Shown: one piece after another, positions 40,366 through 49,963 of the stretch
Layout: the number at the start of each line of letters is the position of its first letter
Position numbering within the stretch: the stretch's first letter is position 1
Assembly: GCF_012396365.1 (NCBI RefSeq)
Contig: NZ_JAAXPG010000014.1
Coordinates: 1-64,000, forward strand
Origin: Nocardiopsis alborubida
Lineage (GTDB): Bacteria; Actinomycetota; Actinomycetes; Streptosporangiales; Streptosporangiaceae
Direction: 5' to 3'
Length of the DNA stretch: 64,000 nucleotides
Notes under the pieces: generated by a model
The model's input: only the letters and a program-made list of their open reading frames with translations
What the model was told of the DNA's origin: nothing
Database searches by the model: none
Position numbers and translations under genes: made by a program

Positions 40366-42529
40366 CAACAGTTCCCGCGGTGCGCGGGACGACGCCCCGC
40401 GCGGTGAGCGCGGCGACTACGACAAGCGCGGCGGACAGGGCCGCGGCGACAGCCGGGACCGCCGGGACGACCGTCCCCGCGGCGGTCACCGGGACGACCG
40501 CGGCCCCCGGGGCCGCGACGACCGCGGTGGTTTCCGCGGTGACCGCGACAACCGTGGCGGACGCGACTCCCGGGGCGGCCGCGACGGTCAGCGCGCCGAG
40601 GGCCGTTCCTTCGGCGGCGGCCGCGACGACCGCCGTTCCCACGGCGACCGCGACAACCGCGGAGGCCGTGACTTCCGTGACGGCGGGGACCGACGTTCCT
40701 TCTCGGGCGGTCGTGATGACCGTGGCGGGCGTGACTTCCGGGGCGGTCGTGATGACCGTGACCGTGGTGGTTTCCGTAGTGACCGCGGTCCGGGCGGTGG
40801 CCGTGACGACCGCGGCGGTTTCCGCGGTGACCGCGACAACCGCGACAACCGCGGCGGGCGCGACTTCCGCGGCGGCCGCGACGGCCAGCGCGACGACCGC
40901 CGTTCCTTCGGCGGCGACCGCGACAACCGAGGTGGGCGTGACAGCCGTGGCCCCGGCGGCGGCCGTGACTTCCGTGACGGCGGGGACCGGCGTTCGTTCT
41001 CGGGTGGTCGTGACGAGCGCGGCGGCCGCGGTCCGGGCGGCGGTCGTGACGACCGCGGTGGTTTCCGCGGCGACCGCGACAACCGCCGCTCCTTCGACAA
41101 CCGGGACAACCGCGGTGGCCGTGACGGCCAGCGCGGTGAGGGCCGTTCCTTCGGTGACCGGGACAACCGTGGCGGGCGTGACTTCCGGGGCGGTCGTGAT
41201 GACCGTGACCGTGGTGGCTTCCGCAGTGACCGCGGTCCGGGCGGCGGCCGTGACGACCGCGGCGGTTTCCGCGGTGACCGCGACAACCGCGACAACCGCG
41301 GCGGGCGCGACGGTCAGCGTGCCGAGGGCCGTTCCTTCGGCGGCGGCCGCGACAACCGCGGTTCGGGCGCTCGCTCCTACGGTCGTGACGACCGTGGCGG
41401 ACGCGGCCCGGGCGGCGGCCGTGACGACCGCGGTGGTTTCCGCGGCGACCGCGACAGCCGCGGCGGGCGCGACTTCCGCGGCGGGCGCGACGGTCAGCGT
41501 GCCGAGGGCCGTTCCTTCGGCGGCGGCCGCGATGACCGCCGTTCCCACGGCGACCGCGACAACCGCGGTTCGGGCGGCCGTTTCCAGGATCGTGACGAGC
41601 GCGGCGGGCGCGACTTCCGCGACCGCGAGCCCCGTGAGGACCGCGACGGCCGCCCTGGCGGCGACCGCTCCGGCGCCAAGCGCGTCACGAGCGAGAACCA
41701 GCTCTCCAAGGCGGCCCGTGAGCGGCTCAGCGCCCTGCGCGCCGACTACGACCCCAAGGACGAGGACCACGCCGACGAGGCGCGCGACACCTACACCGAC
41801 GTCGAGAACGGCATCCGCCTCCAGAAGGCGCTCGCCGCGGCCGGGGTCGCCAGCCGCCGGGCCAGCGAGGAGATGATCGCCGCCGGACGCGTCAGCGTGG
41901 ACGGCCAGGTCGTGCGCAGGTTCGGCGCCCGGGTCGACCCCGAGTCCTCCGAGATCCGCGTCGACAACATGCGCGTGGTCACCGCCCCGGACAAGCTGTA
42001 CTTCGCGCTCAACAAGCCGCGCGGCGTCGTCAGCACCATGTGGGACCCGGAGGGCCGCCCCACCCTGGCCGACTACACCGGTCAGACCGAGGAGCGGATC
42101 TTCCACGTCGGTCGGCTCGACACCGAGACCGAGGGCCTCATCCTGCTGACCAACGACGGCGAGCTGGCCAACCGGCTCACCCACCCGCGCTACAAGGTCG
42201 TCAAGACCTACATCGCCAAGGTGCCCGGTCCGGTTCCGCACCGCGTGGTCCGCGAGATCCAGAAGGGCGTGGAGCTGGAGGACGGCCCGGTCGAGGTCGA
42301 CTCCTTCCGCGTGGTCGACAACGACCCGCCCAAGTCGCTCGTCGAGATCCGGCTGCACGAGGGCCGCAAGCACATCGTGCGCCGCCTGATGGAGGCCGTC
42401 GGCCACCCGGTCGCCGACCTCGCCCGCACCCAGGTCGGCCCGATCGACCTGAACGCCCTCAAACTGGGCACGATGCGGGCGCTCACCTCGCGTGAGGTGA
42501 GCGAACTCTACGAGGCGGCGGGCCTGTAG
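40352..42529 (+). CDS. rluB: RluB/RsuA-type pseudouridine synthase with long Arg/Gly/Asp-rich N-terminus
   Basis: Isomerises uridine to pseudouridine in 23S (RluB-like) rRNA. The C-terminal ~255 residues hold an S4 RNA-binding domain (IRLQKALAAAGVASRRASEE) and the catalytic core GRLDTETEGLILLTNDGE, in which the Asp is the catalytic nucleophile, then HEGRKHIVRRLMEA. The first ~465 residues are an extreme low-complexity tract of repeated DRDNRGGRD, GGRDDRGGFRGDRD and DGQRAEGRSFGGG units, rich in RGG and RD. Homologues have shorter such tails. The start is a GTG at 40352, overlapping scpB by 14 bp, so it is coupled with the SMC genes. Confidence 0.92.
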   Translation: MSTPNNSSRGARDDAPRGERGDYDKRGGQGRGDSRDRRDDRPRGGHRDDRGPRGRDDRGGFRGDRDNRGGRDSRGGRDGQRAEGRSFGGGRDDRRSHGDRDNRGGRDFRDGGDRRSFSGGRDDRGGRDFRGGRDDRDRGGFRSDRGPGGGRDDRGGFRGDRDNRDNRGGRDFRGGRDGQRDDRRSFGGDRDNRGGRDSRGPGGGRDFRDGGDRRSFSGGRDERGGRGPGGGRDDRGGFRGDRDNRRSFDNRDNRGGRDGQRGEGRSFGDRDNRGGRDFRGGRDDRDRGGFRSDRGPGGGRDDRGGFRGDRDNRDNRGGRDGQRAEGRSFGGGRDNRGSGARSYGRDDRGGRGPGGGRDDRGGFRGDRDSRGGRDFRGGRDGQRAEGRSFGGGRDDRRSHGDRDNRGSGGRFQDRDERGGRDFRDREPREDRDGRPGGDRSGAKRVTSENQLSKAARERLSALRADYDPKDEDHADEARDTYTDVENGIRLQKALAAAGVASRRASEEMIAAGRVSVDGQVVRRFGARVDPESSEIRVDNMRVVTAPDKLYFALNKPRGVVSTMWDPEGRPTLADYTGQTEERIFHVGRLDTETEGLILLTNDGELANRLTHPRYKVVKTYIAKVPGPVPHRVVREIQKGVELEDGPVEVDSFRVVDNDPPKSLVEIRLHEGRKHIVRRLMEAVGHPVADLARTQVGPIDLNALKLGTMRALTSREVSELYEAAGL
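40497..41640 (+). repeat. Degenerate coding repeats (RGG/DRD tract)
   Basis: Tandem and interspersed imperfect repeats of about 30-100 bp encode the Arg/Gly/Asp tract; long blocks recur, for example around 40740-40860 and 41190-41310. They probably expand and contract by slippage or recombination. Confidence 0.8.
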
Positions 42530-42602
42530 ATACAGTTGACGGCGGTCGCCTACCCGGACACCGGGCGGCGGCCGCCGTTCCCCTTTTCCGGGGTACGGCA
42601 CG

Positions 42603-42992
42603 GTGAACGAGGACGAGGCGGGATCGAACGTGGCGGTACGGGCCATCCGCGGTGCGGTGCAGGTCGACGCGGACGAACGCGAGCAGGTGCTGGAGGCCAC
42701 GGCCGAACTGGTCTCGGAGGTGATGCGGCGCAACGCCCTGGAGACCGACGACGTGATCAGCGTGCTGTTCACCGCCACCCCCGACCTGAACAGCGAGTTC
42801 CCCGCGCTGGCCGCGCGCAAGCTCGGATTCTCCGACGTCCCGCTGATGTGCGCGACCGAGATCGCCGTCCCCCACGCCCTGCCGCGTGTGGTGCGCCTCA
42901 TGGCGCACGTGGAGACGGACCGGCCGCGCTCGGAGCTCCAGCACGTCTACCTGCGCGGGGCCCAGGCCCTTCGGCTGGACATCGCCCAGTAG
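42603..42992 (+). CDS. aroH: Chorismate mutase, AroH type
   Basis: Converts chorismate to prephenate for Phe/Tyr synthesis. The 129-residue protein has the AroH-type layout with VRAIRGAVQVDADE near the N-terminus, DDVISVLFTATPDLNSEFPA, ATEIAVPHALPRVVR and a C-terminal HVYLRGAQALR. Length fits the family. The GTG start is at 42603. tyrA follows after about 70 bp on the same strand, which fits a tyrosine branch. Confidence 0.94.
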   Translation: MNEDEAGSNVAVRAIRGAVQVDADEREQVLEATAELVSEVMRRNALETDDVISVLFTATPDLNSEFPALAARKLGFSDVPLMCATEIAVPHALPRVVRLMAHVETDRPRSELQHVYLRGAQALRLDIAQ

Positions 42993-43061
42993 TCCCCGCC
43001 ACCGGACTCCGGGCAGGTCGTAGGCTTGGGGGAACGGGTACGCGTCGGAGGCGGGAGAACA

Positions 43062-44219
43062 GTGGACGACAGCAGCGGTGCGCGGGGGGACGGGGAGCAG
43101 CGGCTCCCGGTGCGCCGGGTCACGGTGGTGGGGACGGGGCTCATCGGTACGTCGGTGGCGCTCGCCCTGCGCTCGCGCGGCGTCGACGTCGCCCTCTCCG
43201 ACCCCGACTCCGCCTCCCTGCGCCTGGCCTGCGACCTGGGCGCGGGACATCCCCTGGAGGAGTCCGACGACCCGCCCCCGGCCCCGGCCGACCTCGCGGT
43301 CATCGCCGCGCCGCCCGCCGTCATCCCCTCCGTGCTGCGCCGGGCGCAGGACCGGGGGCTGGCCCACGTCTACACCGACGTGGCCAGTGTGAAGGCGAGT
43401 GTGCTGGCCGAGGCCGAGCGGCTGGGCTGCGACATGGCCACGTTCGTGGCCGGGCACCCCATGGGCGGCCGGGAGAAGCAGGGCCCCGGCGCCGCGCGCG
43501 CCGACCTGTTCCTGGGCCGCTCGTGGGCGCTGTGCCCCACCGGCAAGGCCGACGCGCAGGCCGTCGCCGTCGTCGCCGAGGTCGCCCGCATGTGCGGCGC
43601 TGACCCGCTGGTGCTGGACGCGACGGCGCACGACCGGGCGGTGGCGCTGGTCTCGCACGCGCCCCACGTGGCCTCGTCGGCGGTGGCGGCGCGGCTGCTC
43701 TCGGGCGACGACGCCGCCCTGGCCCTGGCGGGGCAGGGCGTGCGCGACGTCACCCGGGTGGCTGGCGGCGACCCCGCCATGTGGTCCGAGATCCTCACGC
43801 ACAACGCCGCCCCGGTCGCGGAGGTCCTGCACGCCGTGGCCGCCGACCTCGCGGCGACCGCCGACGCCCTGCGCGCGCTGGCGGACCGGCCGGAGGCGGT
43901 GCCGGCGTCGGACCTCGCTCCGGTGCACGACCTGCTGGAGCGGGGGAGGTCCGGTCACGGCCGCATCCCCGGCAAGCACGGCACGGTACGGCTGCCCGAC
44001 TACACGGTCATGCCGGTGGTCATCCCCGACGAGCCCGGAGCGCTGGGCCGCCTGTTCGCCGCCGCGGCGGATGCCGGGGTCAACATCGAGGACGTGCGCA
44101 TCGAGCACACGCCGGGCCTGCCGCTGGGCGTGGCGCAGTTGTACGTGCTGCCCGCGGCGGTGGACACGCTCGCGCGGGCGCTGGCCGCCGACGGCTGGTC
44201 GGTCCACCCCGGACTGTGA
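43062..44219 (+). CDS. tyrA: Prephenate dehydrogenase with C-terminal ACT domain
   Basis: NAD(P)-dependent oxidative decarboxylation of prephenate. The 385-residue protein has the Rossmann motif VVGTGLIGTSVALAL, VASVKASVLAEAE and the catalytic GHPMGGREKQGPGAA. The last ~75 residues (VMPVVIPDEPGALGRLFAAA) form an ACT domain expected to bind Tyr for feedback control. I chose the GTG at 43062 with GCGGGAG upstream. Whether it prefers prephenate or arogenate cannot be seen. Confidence 0.94.
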   Translation: MDDSSGARGDGEQRLPVRRVTVVGTGLIGTSVALALRSRGVDVALSDPDSASLRLACDLGAGHPLEESDDPPPAPADLAVIAAPPAVIPSVLRRAQDRGLAHVYTDVASVKASVLAEAERLGCDMATFVAGHPMGGREKQGPGAARADLFLGRSWALCPTGKADAQAVAVVAEVARMCGADPLVLDATAHDRAVALVSHAPHVASSAVAARLLSGDDAALALAGQGVRDVTRVAGGDPAMWSEILTHNAAPVAEVLHAVAADLAATADALRALADRPEAVPASDLAPVHDLLERGRSGHGRIPGKHGTVRLPDYTVMPVVIPDEPGALGRLFAAAADAGVNIEDVRIEHTPGLPLGVAQLYVLPAAVDTLARALAADGWSVHPGL

Positions 44220-44419
44220 ACCCCCTTCGCCGTGATCTCGTACTCATGGCGAGGATCGGCGCTCCACACTCGCCAAGACACAGGTCAGGGGGCTCGTGTC
44301 ACACCAGTGGCGGTTCCGGCCCGTCCGGGTCCGACAGGGGCCGCGCGGTCCCGCGCACGCACGGGCCGCGGGTAGGGTTGGGCGTCGGCAACAGTGAACG
44401 CAAGCGGGAGTCAACGGCA

Positions 44420-45115
44420 GTGAGCGCGCAGGACAGCACCGAGGGCATCGTCATCGCGATCGACGGTCCCTCCGGGTCGGGCAAGTCGAGCACCTCCCGG
44501 GGTGTGGCCAAGGCGCGGGAGCTGCGGTACCTCGACACCGGCGCCATGTACCGCGCGCTGACCTGGTGGATGCTCTCCCAGGGCGTGAACGTCAACGACG
44601 CCGACGCCGTGACCGCCCTCGTCGACACCCCCGTCATCACCATGGGCACCGACCCGGGCGCGCCCTCCGTGGCGGTGGACGGCCGCGACGTCGCCGCCGA
44701 GATCCGCGGCAGGGACGTCACCACCAACGTCAGCGCGGTCTCGGCCGTGCCCGCGGCGCGCGAGCGCCTCGTGCGCACCCAGCGCGAGATCATCGCCGCC
44801 GCCAGGGCCGAGAGCGCGGGCATCGTGGTCGAGGGACGCGACATCACGACCGTCGTCGCCCCCGACGCCCCGGTCAAGCTCTTCCTGACCGCCAGCCCCG
44901 AGGCGCGTGCCCAGCGCCGCAGCCGGGAGGTGCGCAGCGTCGACGTCGCCGCCACCCAGGCCGACCTGGCCCGGCGCGACGCCCTGGACTCCAGCCGGGC
45001 GCACTCGCCCCTGCGCCAGACCGAGGACGCCACCGAGCTCGACACCAGCGGGCTGACCCTGGACGAGGTCGTCGCCCTGGTGGTCAAGCTGGCCGACGAG
45101 GCCCGCGGCCACTGA
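44420..45115 (+). CDS. cmk: Cytidylate kinase
   Basis: Phosphorylates CMP/dCMP. The 231-residue protein has the P-loop IDGPSGSGKSS, RYLDTGAMYRALTWW, VVEGRDITTVVAPDA and RDALDSSRAHSPLR motifs typical of Cmk. The GTG at 44420 has GGGAG upstream. Cmk followed by Der is a common actinomycete pair; the gap of about 250 bp suggests that der also has its own promoter. Confidence 0.96.
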   Translation: MSAQDSTEGIVIAIDGPSGSGKSSTSRGVAKARELRYLDTGAMYRALTWWMLSQGVNVNDADAVTALVDTPVITMGTDPGAPSVAVDGRDVAAEIRGRDVTTNVSAVSAVPAARERLVRTQREIIAAARAESAGIVVEGRDITTVVAPDAPVKLFLTASPEARAQRRSREVRSVDVAATQADLARRDALDSSRAHSPLRQTEDATELDTSGLTLDEVVALVVKLADEARGH

Positions 45116-45369
45116 CCCACACGGCTGGGCGCCGCCGCGCCGCGGCGGACGGGGACACTCCTCGGCCGTAACACCGGACACATCCGTCCCCAACAGCCCC
45201 TTCGGGGGAACACAACGACATCCGCGGGGGTTCCTCCCCGTGGCCAGTACACGGGCGCCGTCGGCGCCCGCGTCGACCCGTGCGGCCCGGGACACCGGGT
45301 CGGGTCGGCCCTTCGCATCCTCGCGGCACGCATCCTGGGCGCGCGAGGACCCAGAACCGGGAGCAGTTC

Positions 45370-46806
45370 ATGAGTGACTTCGACATCTCCGACGTCGTCC
45401 ACGGGGGAGCGGACGCCGAAGAGCCCGCCGCCCTCCCCGTGGTGGCGGTGGTCGGGCGCCCCAACGTGGGCAAGTCCAGCCTGGTCAACCGCATCATCGG
45501 CCGCCGTGAGGCCGTGGTGGAGGACGTGCCGGGCGTGACCCGCGACCGGGTCGCCTACGACGCCGAGTGGCAGAACACCAGGTTCACCCTGGTCGACACC
45601 GGCGGCTGGGAGACCAGTGTCAGCGGCCTGGCCGCCATGGTCGCCCGCCAGGCCGAGTACGCCGCGCAGACCGCGGACGTCATCCTGTTCGTGGTCGACG
45701 CGACGGTGGGCGTCACCGACGCCGACGCCGCCGTCACCCGCGTGCTGCGCTCGACCAAGCGCCCCGTGGTGGTGGCCGCGAACAAGGTCGACGGCAGCAG
45801 GCAGGAGGCCGACGCCCTCGACCTGTGGCAGCTGGGCGTGGGCCAGCCCTTCCCCATCAGCGCCCTGCACGGCCGCGGCACCGGCGACCTGCTGGACGCG
45901 CTCGTGGCCGAGTTCCCCGAGCAGCCCCTGGGCGAGGAGGAGGACGAGGGCGAGGACGGCCCGCCCCGCATCGCGCTGCTGGGCCGCCCCAACGTGGGCA
46001 AGTCCAGTCTGCTCAACCGGCTCGCCGGCGAGGACCGGGTGGTCGTCGACGCGGTGGCGGGCACGACCCGCGACGCGGTGGACGAGCTGATCGAGCTGGG
46101 CGGGCGGACCTGGAAGTTCATCGACACCGCCGGTATCCGCCGACGCTTCCGCGCCCTCCAGGGCGCCGACTACTACGCCACCATGCGCACCGGCACCGCC
46201 CTGGAGCGGGCCGAGGTCGCCGTGGTGCTCATGGACGTCAGCGAGCCCCTCGCCGAGCAGGACATCCGGGTCGTCGAGCAGGTCGTGGAGGCGGGCCGCG
46301 GCCTGGTCCTGGCCTTCAACAAGTGGGACATCCTGGACGAGGACCGCCGGACCTACCTGGAGAAGGAGATCGACCGCCAGCTGGCGCGGGTCTCCTGGGC
46401 GCCGCGCGTGAACGTCTCGGCGAAGACCGGCCGCCACATGGAGAAGCTGGTCCCGGCGATCGAGACCAGCCTGGGCGGGTGGAACCAGCGCATCCCGACC
46501 GGGCAGCTCAACAACTGGCTCAAGGAGCTGGTGGCCGCCACCCCGCCGCCGGTGCGCGGCGGCAAGCAGCCCAAGATCCTGTTCGCGACGCAGGCGGGCT
46601 CGCGCCCGCCGCACTTCATCCTGTTCACCACCGGGTTCCTGGAGGACAACTACCGCCGCTTCATCGAGCGGCGTCTGCGGGAGGACTTCGGCTTCGAGGG
46701 CTCCCCGGTGCACATCAGCATGCGCATCCGTGAGAAGAAGGGCGGGGTCCAGGGCCGCGCCTCCAAGGGCAGCGTGCGTCCGGACCGCAAGCACCGCCGC
46801 CGGTAG
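45370..46806 (+). CDS. der: Ribosome-assembly GTPase Der
   Basis: Double-domain GTPase needed for 50S assembly, 478 residues. Both G1 motifs read [10 protein letters not shown] (about residues 25-34 and 207-216), with G3 DTGGW and DTAGI, G4 NKVD and NKWD, and a C-terminal KH-like domain ([19 protein letters not shown]) ending in a basic tail. I chose the ATG at 45370 with GGGAG upstream. A strong hairpin follows the gene. Confidence 0.97.
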   Translation: MSDFDISDVVHGGADAEEPAALPVVAVVGRPNVGKSSLVNRIIGRREAVVEDVPGVTRDRVAYDAEWQNTRFTLVDTGGWETSVSGLAAMVARQAEYAAQTADVILFVVDATVGVTDADAAVTRVLRSTKRPVVVAANKVDGSRQEADALDLWQLGVGQPFPISALHGRGTGDLLDALVAEFPEQPLGEEEDEGEDGPPRIALLGRPNVGKSSLLNRLAGEDRVVVDAVAGTTRDAVDELIELGGRTWKFIDTAGIRRRFRALQGADYYATMRTGTALERAEVAVVLMDVSEPLAEQDIRVVEQVVEAGRGLVLAFNKWDILDEDRRTYLEKEIDRQLARVSWAPRVNVSAKTGRHMEKLVPAIETSLGGWNQRIPTGQLNNWLKELVAATPPPVRGGKQPKILFATQAGSRPPHFILFTTGFLEDNYRRFIERRLREDFGFEGSPVHISMRIREKKGGVQGRASKGSVRPDRKHRRR

Positions 46807-46833
46807 CCGTACCGCTCCGGCCACGGCATGAGG

Positions 46834-46863
46834 AAGGGGGCTCCCCGGTCGGGGAGCCCCCTT
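46834..46863. terminator. Terminator after der
   Basis: A 13-bp perfect stem (AAGGGGGCTCCCC with GGGGAGCCCCCTT) with a GGTC loop, 28 bp after the der stop; it can work in both directions against the convergent hydrolase gene. Confidence 0.75.
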
Positions 46864-46950
46864 CGCCGTGCGCACGGGGTGTCCGGGGCCCGGCTGTCCG
46901 GCTTCCCGCACCCGCGGCCGTCGCGTGCGTCGGCCGTCGCGTCCGGGTGC

Positions 46951-47700
46951 TCAGGCGTCCAGGGAGGCCCAGAAGTCGCGCAGCACGCGGGCGCCCCGCT
47001 CGGGGTCCTGGAGCATCCAGTAGTGGGTGAGCCCGTCCAGCTCCTGGAACCGGGCGCCCAGGCGGCGGGCCACCTCCCTGTCCTGCTCCGGGTGCGCCAT
47101 CGGGTCCCCGGTCGGGGCGAGCACGAGCCCGGGCGCCTTGGCGTGGCCGTCGAGGTCCTGGCCCCAGTCGGCGTGGAAGTTGGGCCACGCCGAACGGTAG
47201 AGCGCCAGAACGGCCGCGCTCATCTCCTCGTCGTGGACGTCGTCGACCTCCCGGGCCAGCTCGGGGCTCATGCCGCGGGGCTGGAGGAGGTCCCCGAAGG
47301 TGCCCCCGCTGCCGGGAGCGGCCTCGCGCAGCCCGGCCAGGGACTCCTCGCCCCCGGGACTGCTCTGCCAGAGCGTGGCCGCGTCGTGCCACCGGTAGTC
47401 GGGGTGCCAGCCGTGGGCGACGTCGGAGACCCAGCTGCGGACGGGGACGTCGTGGGCGGAGACCACGCGCATGGCCAGGTGGGCGCCCCAGTCGTGGCCG
47501 ACGAGGTCGATCGGCCCGTCGACGGCGCGCAGCTCCTCGGCTAGCCAGGTCGCGTAGTCCTCCTTGCCGCGCATGCGGGCCGGTCGGGGGCCGCCGAAGC
47601 CGGGCAGCCGCAGCGCCACGCTGGCCTCGGGGAGGAGCGCGCGGACGGGGTTCCAGACCGAGGGCGTCTCGGGGACCCCGTGGACGAACACGATGGTCAT
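46951..47700 (-). CDS. Alpha/beta hydrolase, epoxide-hydrolase-like
   Basis: A 249-residue hydrolase with the oxyanion motif FVHGVPET and nucleophile elbow LVGHDWGAH, in which Asp is the nucleophile as in epoxide hydrolases and haloalkane dehalogenases, and a late LTHYWMLQDP supplying the catalytic His. The substrate is unknown. I chose the ATG at 47700 with AGGAG about 6 nt upstream. It is divergent from a TetR gene with shared palindromic operators, so it is probably the regulator's target. Confidence 0.88.
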   Translation of the reverse strand: MTIVFVHGVPETPSVWNPVRALLPEASVALRLPGFGGPRPARMRGKEDYATWLAEELRAVDGPIDLVGHDWGAHLAMRVVSAHDVPVRSWVSDVAHGWHPDYRWHDAATLWQSSPGGEESLAGLREAAPGSGGTFGDLLQPRGMSPELAREVDDVHDEEMSAAVLALYRSAWPNFHADWGQDLDGHAKAPGLVLAPTGDPMAHPEQDREVARRLGARFQELDGLTHYWMLQDPERGARVLRDFWASLDA

Positions 47701-47722
47701 GCCTACTCCTGGGGAGGAAGTT

Positions 47723-47733
47723 GATAAGCTATC
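47723..47733. promoter_or_regulatory. TetR operator-like palindrome, site 1
   Basis: GATAAGCTATC (one mismatch from a perfect palindrome), followed by CACTTC, between the divergent hydrolase and TetR genes. Confidence 0.6.
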
Positions 47734-47757
47734 CACTTCAACGTAGCACGATAAGTC

Positions 47758-47768
47758 GATAAGTTATC
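47758..47768. promoter_or_regulatory. TetR operator-like palindrome, site 2
   Basis: GATAAGTTATC, a perfect 11-bp palindrome 35 bp from site 1, with the same downstream CCACTTC; an extra half-site GATAAG (47750-47755) precedes it. Confidence 0.65.
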
Positions 47769-47792
47769 CACTTCGTGGACCGAGGAGGCCCC

Positions 47793-48341
47793 ATGCGGGC
47801 GGACGCCGCGCGCAACAACCGCAGGATCTTCGAGGAGGCGCGACAGGCGGTCGCCGCCGGGGAGACCGACCTCACGCTCAACGCGCTCGCCCGGCGCGCG
47901 GGTGTCGGAGTGGGGACGGTCTACCGCCTCTTCCCCACCCAGCGGGCGATGCTGGAGGCCGTGGTGGAGGACGCGGTGGTCGAACTCCGCCGCCTGGCCG
48001 CCGAGGCCGAACGCGAACCGGACCCGCGCGGCGCCCTCGACGGGTTCCTCCGGGCCGCGTTGGCCGAGGCGCTCGCCCGCCCCGGCCTGTTCACCGTCCT
48101 GATCGCCCTCGACGACGAGAGGGAGTCCCTGCGACGGGCCAAGGCCGAACTGGTCGGGGAGACCTCGCGCCTGCTGGGACGCGTCCACCCGCAGCCGCCG
48201 CTGACCGGTGAGAACCTGCTCAAACTGCTGTGCGGCCTGATCCACGCGGTCAGCGAGCACCCGGCCGACCGGCGCTCCGCCGCCACCGACGCCTACCTGA
48301 GCCTGCTCCGGAACGGCCTCATGCCCGCGGGCGCCGCCTGA
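47793..48341 (+). CDS. TetR-family repressor
   Basis: A 182-residue regulator with N-terminal HTH (LTLNALARRAGVGVGTVYRL, about residues 28-47) and an alpha-helical ligand domain. The ATG at 47793 has CGAGGAGG upstream. The palindromes at 47723-47733 and 47758-47768 lie in the divergent promoter, which suggests autoregulation and control of the hydrolase. The inducer is unknown. Confidence 0.92.
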   Translation: MRADAARNNRRIFEEARQAVAAGETDLTLNALARRAGVGVGTVYRLFPTQRAMLEAVVEDAVVELRRLAAEAEREPDPRGALDGFLRAALAEALARPGLFTVLIALDDERESLRRAKAELVGETSRLLGRVHPQPPLTGENLLKLLCGLIHAVSEHPADRRSAATDAYLSLLRNGLMPAGAA

Positions 48342-48394
48342 GCGGTGGGCGCGGCCCCGGCGGCGAGCAGGTCGACGCCTTCCCCGTGCCCGGG

Positions 48395-49840
48395 TCAGGA
48401 CTCCCCGGGCAGGCGGCGTACGTTGCCCTGCGTCGGGCGGCTTCCCGCCGGTCCGCCCTTGCGGGTGCGGGGCGGTCGGCCCGTCTCCTCTCCGGGGACC
48501 GGGATCGCGGGGGCGCCGGGCAGCGGGCGGTTCGCGCTCTCCTTCATCCGCCACACCACCACCAGCCCCACCACGCCCGCGACCATGAGCAGCCACGCCG
48601 GTGCGTACAGGTTCCCGGTGGACTGCACCAGCGCCTCGGCGACCAGCGGGGTGGTGCCGCCGAACAGCGCCACCGACACGTTGAAGCTGATGGCCAGCGC
48701 GCCGTAGCGCACGCTGGTGGGGAAGAACGCCGGGAGCGCCGCGGGAGCGCCGCCGGAGAAGTGCACCAGGGTCACCGCCAGCACCACCATGCCCAGGGCC
48801 ACCGTCCACAGGCCGCCCCGTTGCAGCAGCCAGAACGCGGGCAGGGCCAGCACGATCGAGAGCAGGCTGCCCGAGAGCAGCACGGGCCTGCGCCCCACGA
48901 GGTCGCTCAGGTGCCCGAACCCGGTCACCGCGAACAGCATCAGCACCATCGCGGCCAGGGTCAGCACCAGGGCCGTGGTGGGGTCGTACCCCAGCTCGGC
49001 CTCCAGGTAGGTGGGCATGTACGCGGTCAGGACGTAGTTGTTGACGTTGAAGACCAGCACCAGGCCCACGCACAGCAGGATGTGGCGCCACTGGTCCACG
49101 ACCGTCGCGCGCAGCTGGCCCTCGCGGTGCCCGCCGTGGGAGTCCTTGGCGAAGCCCTCGGTGTTCTGCTCGAAGACCGGGGTGTCCTCCAGCTTCACCC
49201 GCAGGTACAGGCCGATGGCGCCCAGCGGCAGGGCGATCAGGAAGGGGATGCGCCACCCCCAGTCCTGCATGGTGTCCGAGCCGAGCAGGAGGGTCATCAC
49301 GGTGACGACGGTGGCGCCGCCGACGTAGCCGCTGACCGTGCCGAACTCCAGCCAGGAGGCCAGGAAGCCGCGCCGCCGGTCCGGCGCGTACTCGGCGATG
49401 AAGGTCGTGGCGCCGCCGTACTCGCCGCCGGTGGAGAAGCCCTGGAGCATCCGCGCGACGAGCAGGAGCACGGGTGCGGCGAAGCCGATGCTCGCGGCCG
49501 AGGGGATGAGCCCGATCGAGAACGTGCTCACCGCCATGAGCAGCATCGTGAAGGCCAGGACGCGCTTGCGGCCGATCCGGTCGCCGAGGGGACCGAAGAA
49601 CAGGCCGCCCAGGGGTCGCACCAGGAAGGCGGCGGCGAAGGTGGTGAAGGTGGCGATGAGCTGGGTGCCCTGGGTCTGCTCCGGGTAGAACACCAGGCCG
49701 ATCGTGACGGCCAGGTAGCTGTAGACGCCGAAGTCGTACCACTCGGTCGCGTTGCCGACCGCCGCGGCCACCACGGCCTTGCGCGTCGCCCTGCGGTCCG
49801 TGGCCAGGGCCGTTCGCCCCTGCGGCTGCGGCTCGTTCAC
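48395..49840 (-). CDS. MFS metabolite:H+ symporter (ProP/ShiA-like)
   Basis: A 481-residue 12-helix major facilitator. GNATEWYDFGVYSYLA at the first helix, the loop motif GDRIGRKRVL between helices 2 and 3, RMLQGFSTGGEYGGA in helix 4 and GHLSDLVGRRPVL in the second half are typical of the metabolite:proton symporter family (ProP, KgtP, ShiA). The substrate is probably an organic acid or compatible solute. The GTG at 49840 has AGGGGGAG upstream; the basic/Pro-rich C-terminal tail is family-typical. Confidence 0.92.
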   Translation of the reverse strand: MNEPQPQGRTALATDRRATRKAVVAAAVGNATEWYDFGVYSYLAVTIGLVFYPEQTQGTQLIATFTTFAAAFLVRPLGGLFFGPLGDRIGRKRVLAFTMLLMAVSTFSIGLIPSAASIGFAAPVLLLVARMLQGFSTGGEYGGATTFIAEYAPDRRRGFLASWLEFGTVSGYVGGATVVTVMTLLLGSDTMQDWGWRIPFLIALPLGAIGLYLRVKLEDTPVFEQNTEGFAKDSHGGHREGQLRATVVDQWRHILLCVGLVLVFNVNNYVLTAYMPTYLEAELGYDPTTALVLTLAAMVLMLFAVTGFGHLSDLVGRRPVLLSGSLLSIVLALPAFWLLQRGGLWTVALGMVVLAVTLVHFSGGAPAALPAFFPTSVRYGALAISFNVSVALFGGTTPLVAEALVQSTGNLYAPAWLLMVAGVVGLVVVWRMKESANRPLPGAPAIPVPGEETGRPPRTRKGGPAGSRPTQGNVRRLPGES

Positions 49841-49963
49841 GTCTCCCCCTCGCTGCCCCGCGGTCCTGGTGCTCCCCCCACTTAATCACTCTGGGTGACG
49901 AGAGTGTGTGCTCTGTCCGTGTCGCCGCCCCGGTAGCGTGGTGGCGGCCGAGAGGGGGAGTCC

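Noticed and set aside
40497..41640. CRISPR-like repeats
   Set aside because: Repeats are coding, imperfect, without regular spacers, and translate to RGG/DRD units.
40172..42901. 909-codon minus-strand frame
   Set aside because: Antisense to the repetitive pseudouridine synthase; Ala/Val/Thr repeats mirror the RGG tract.
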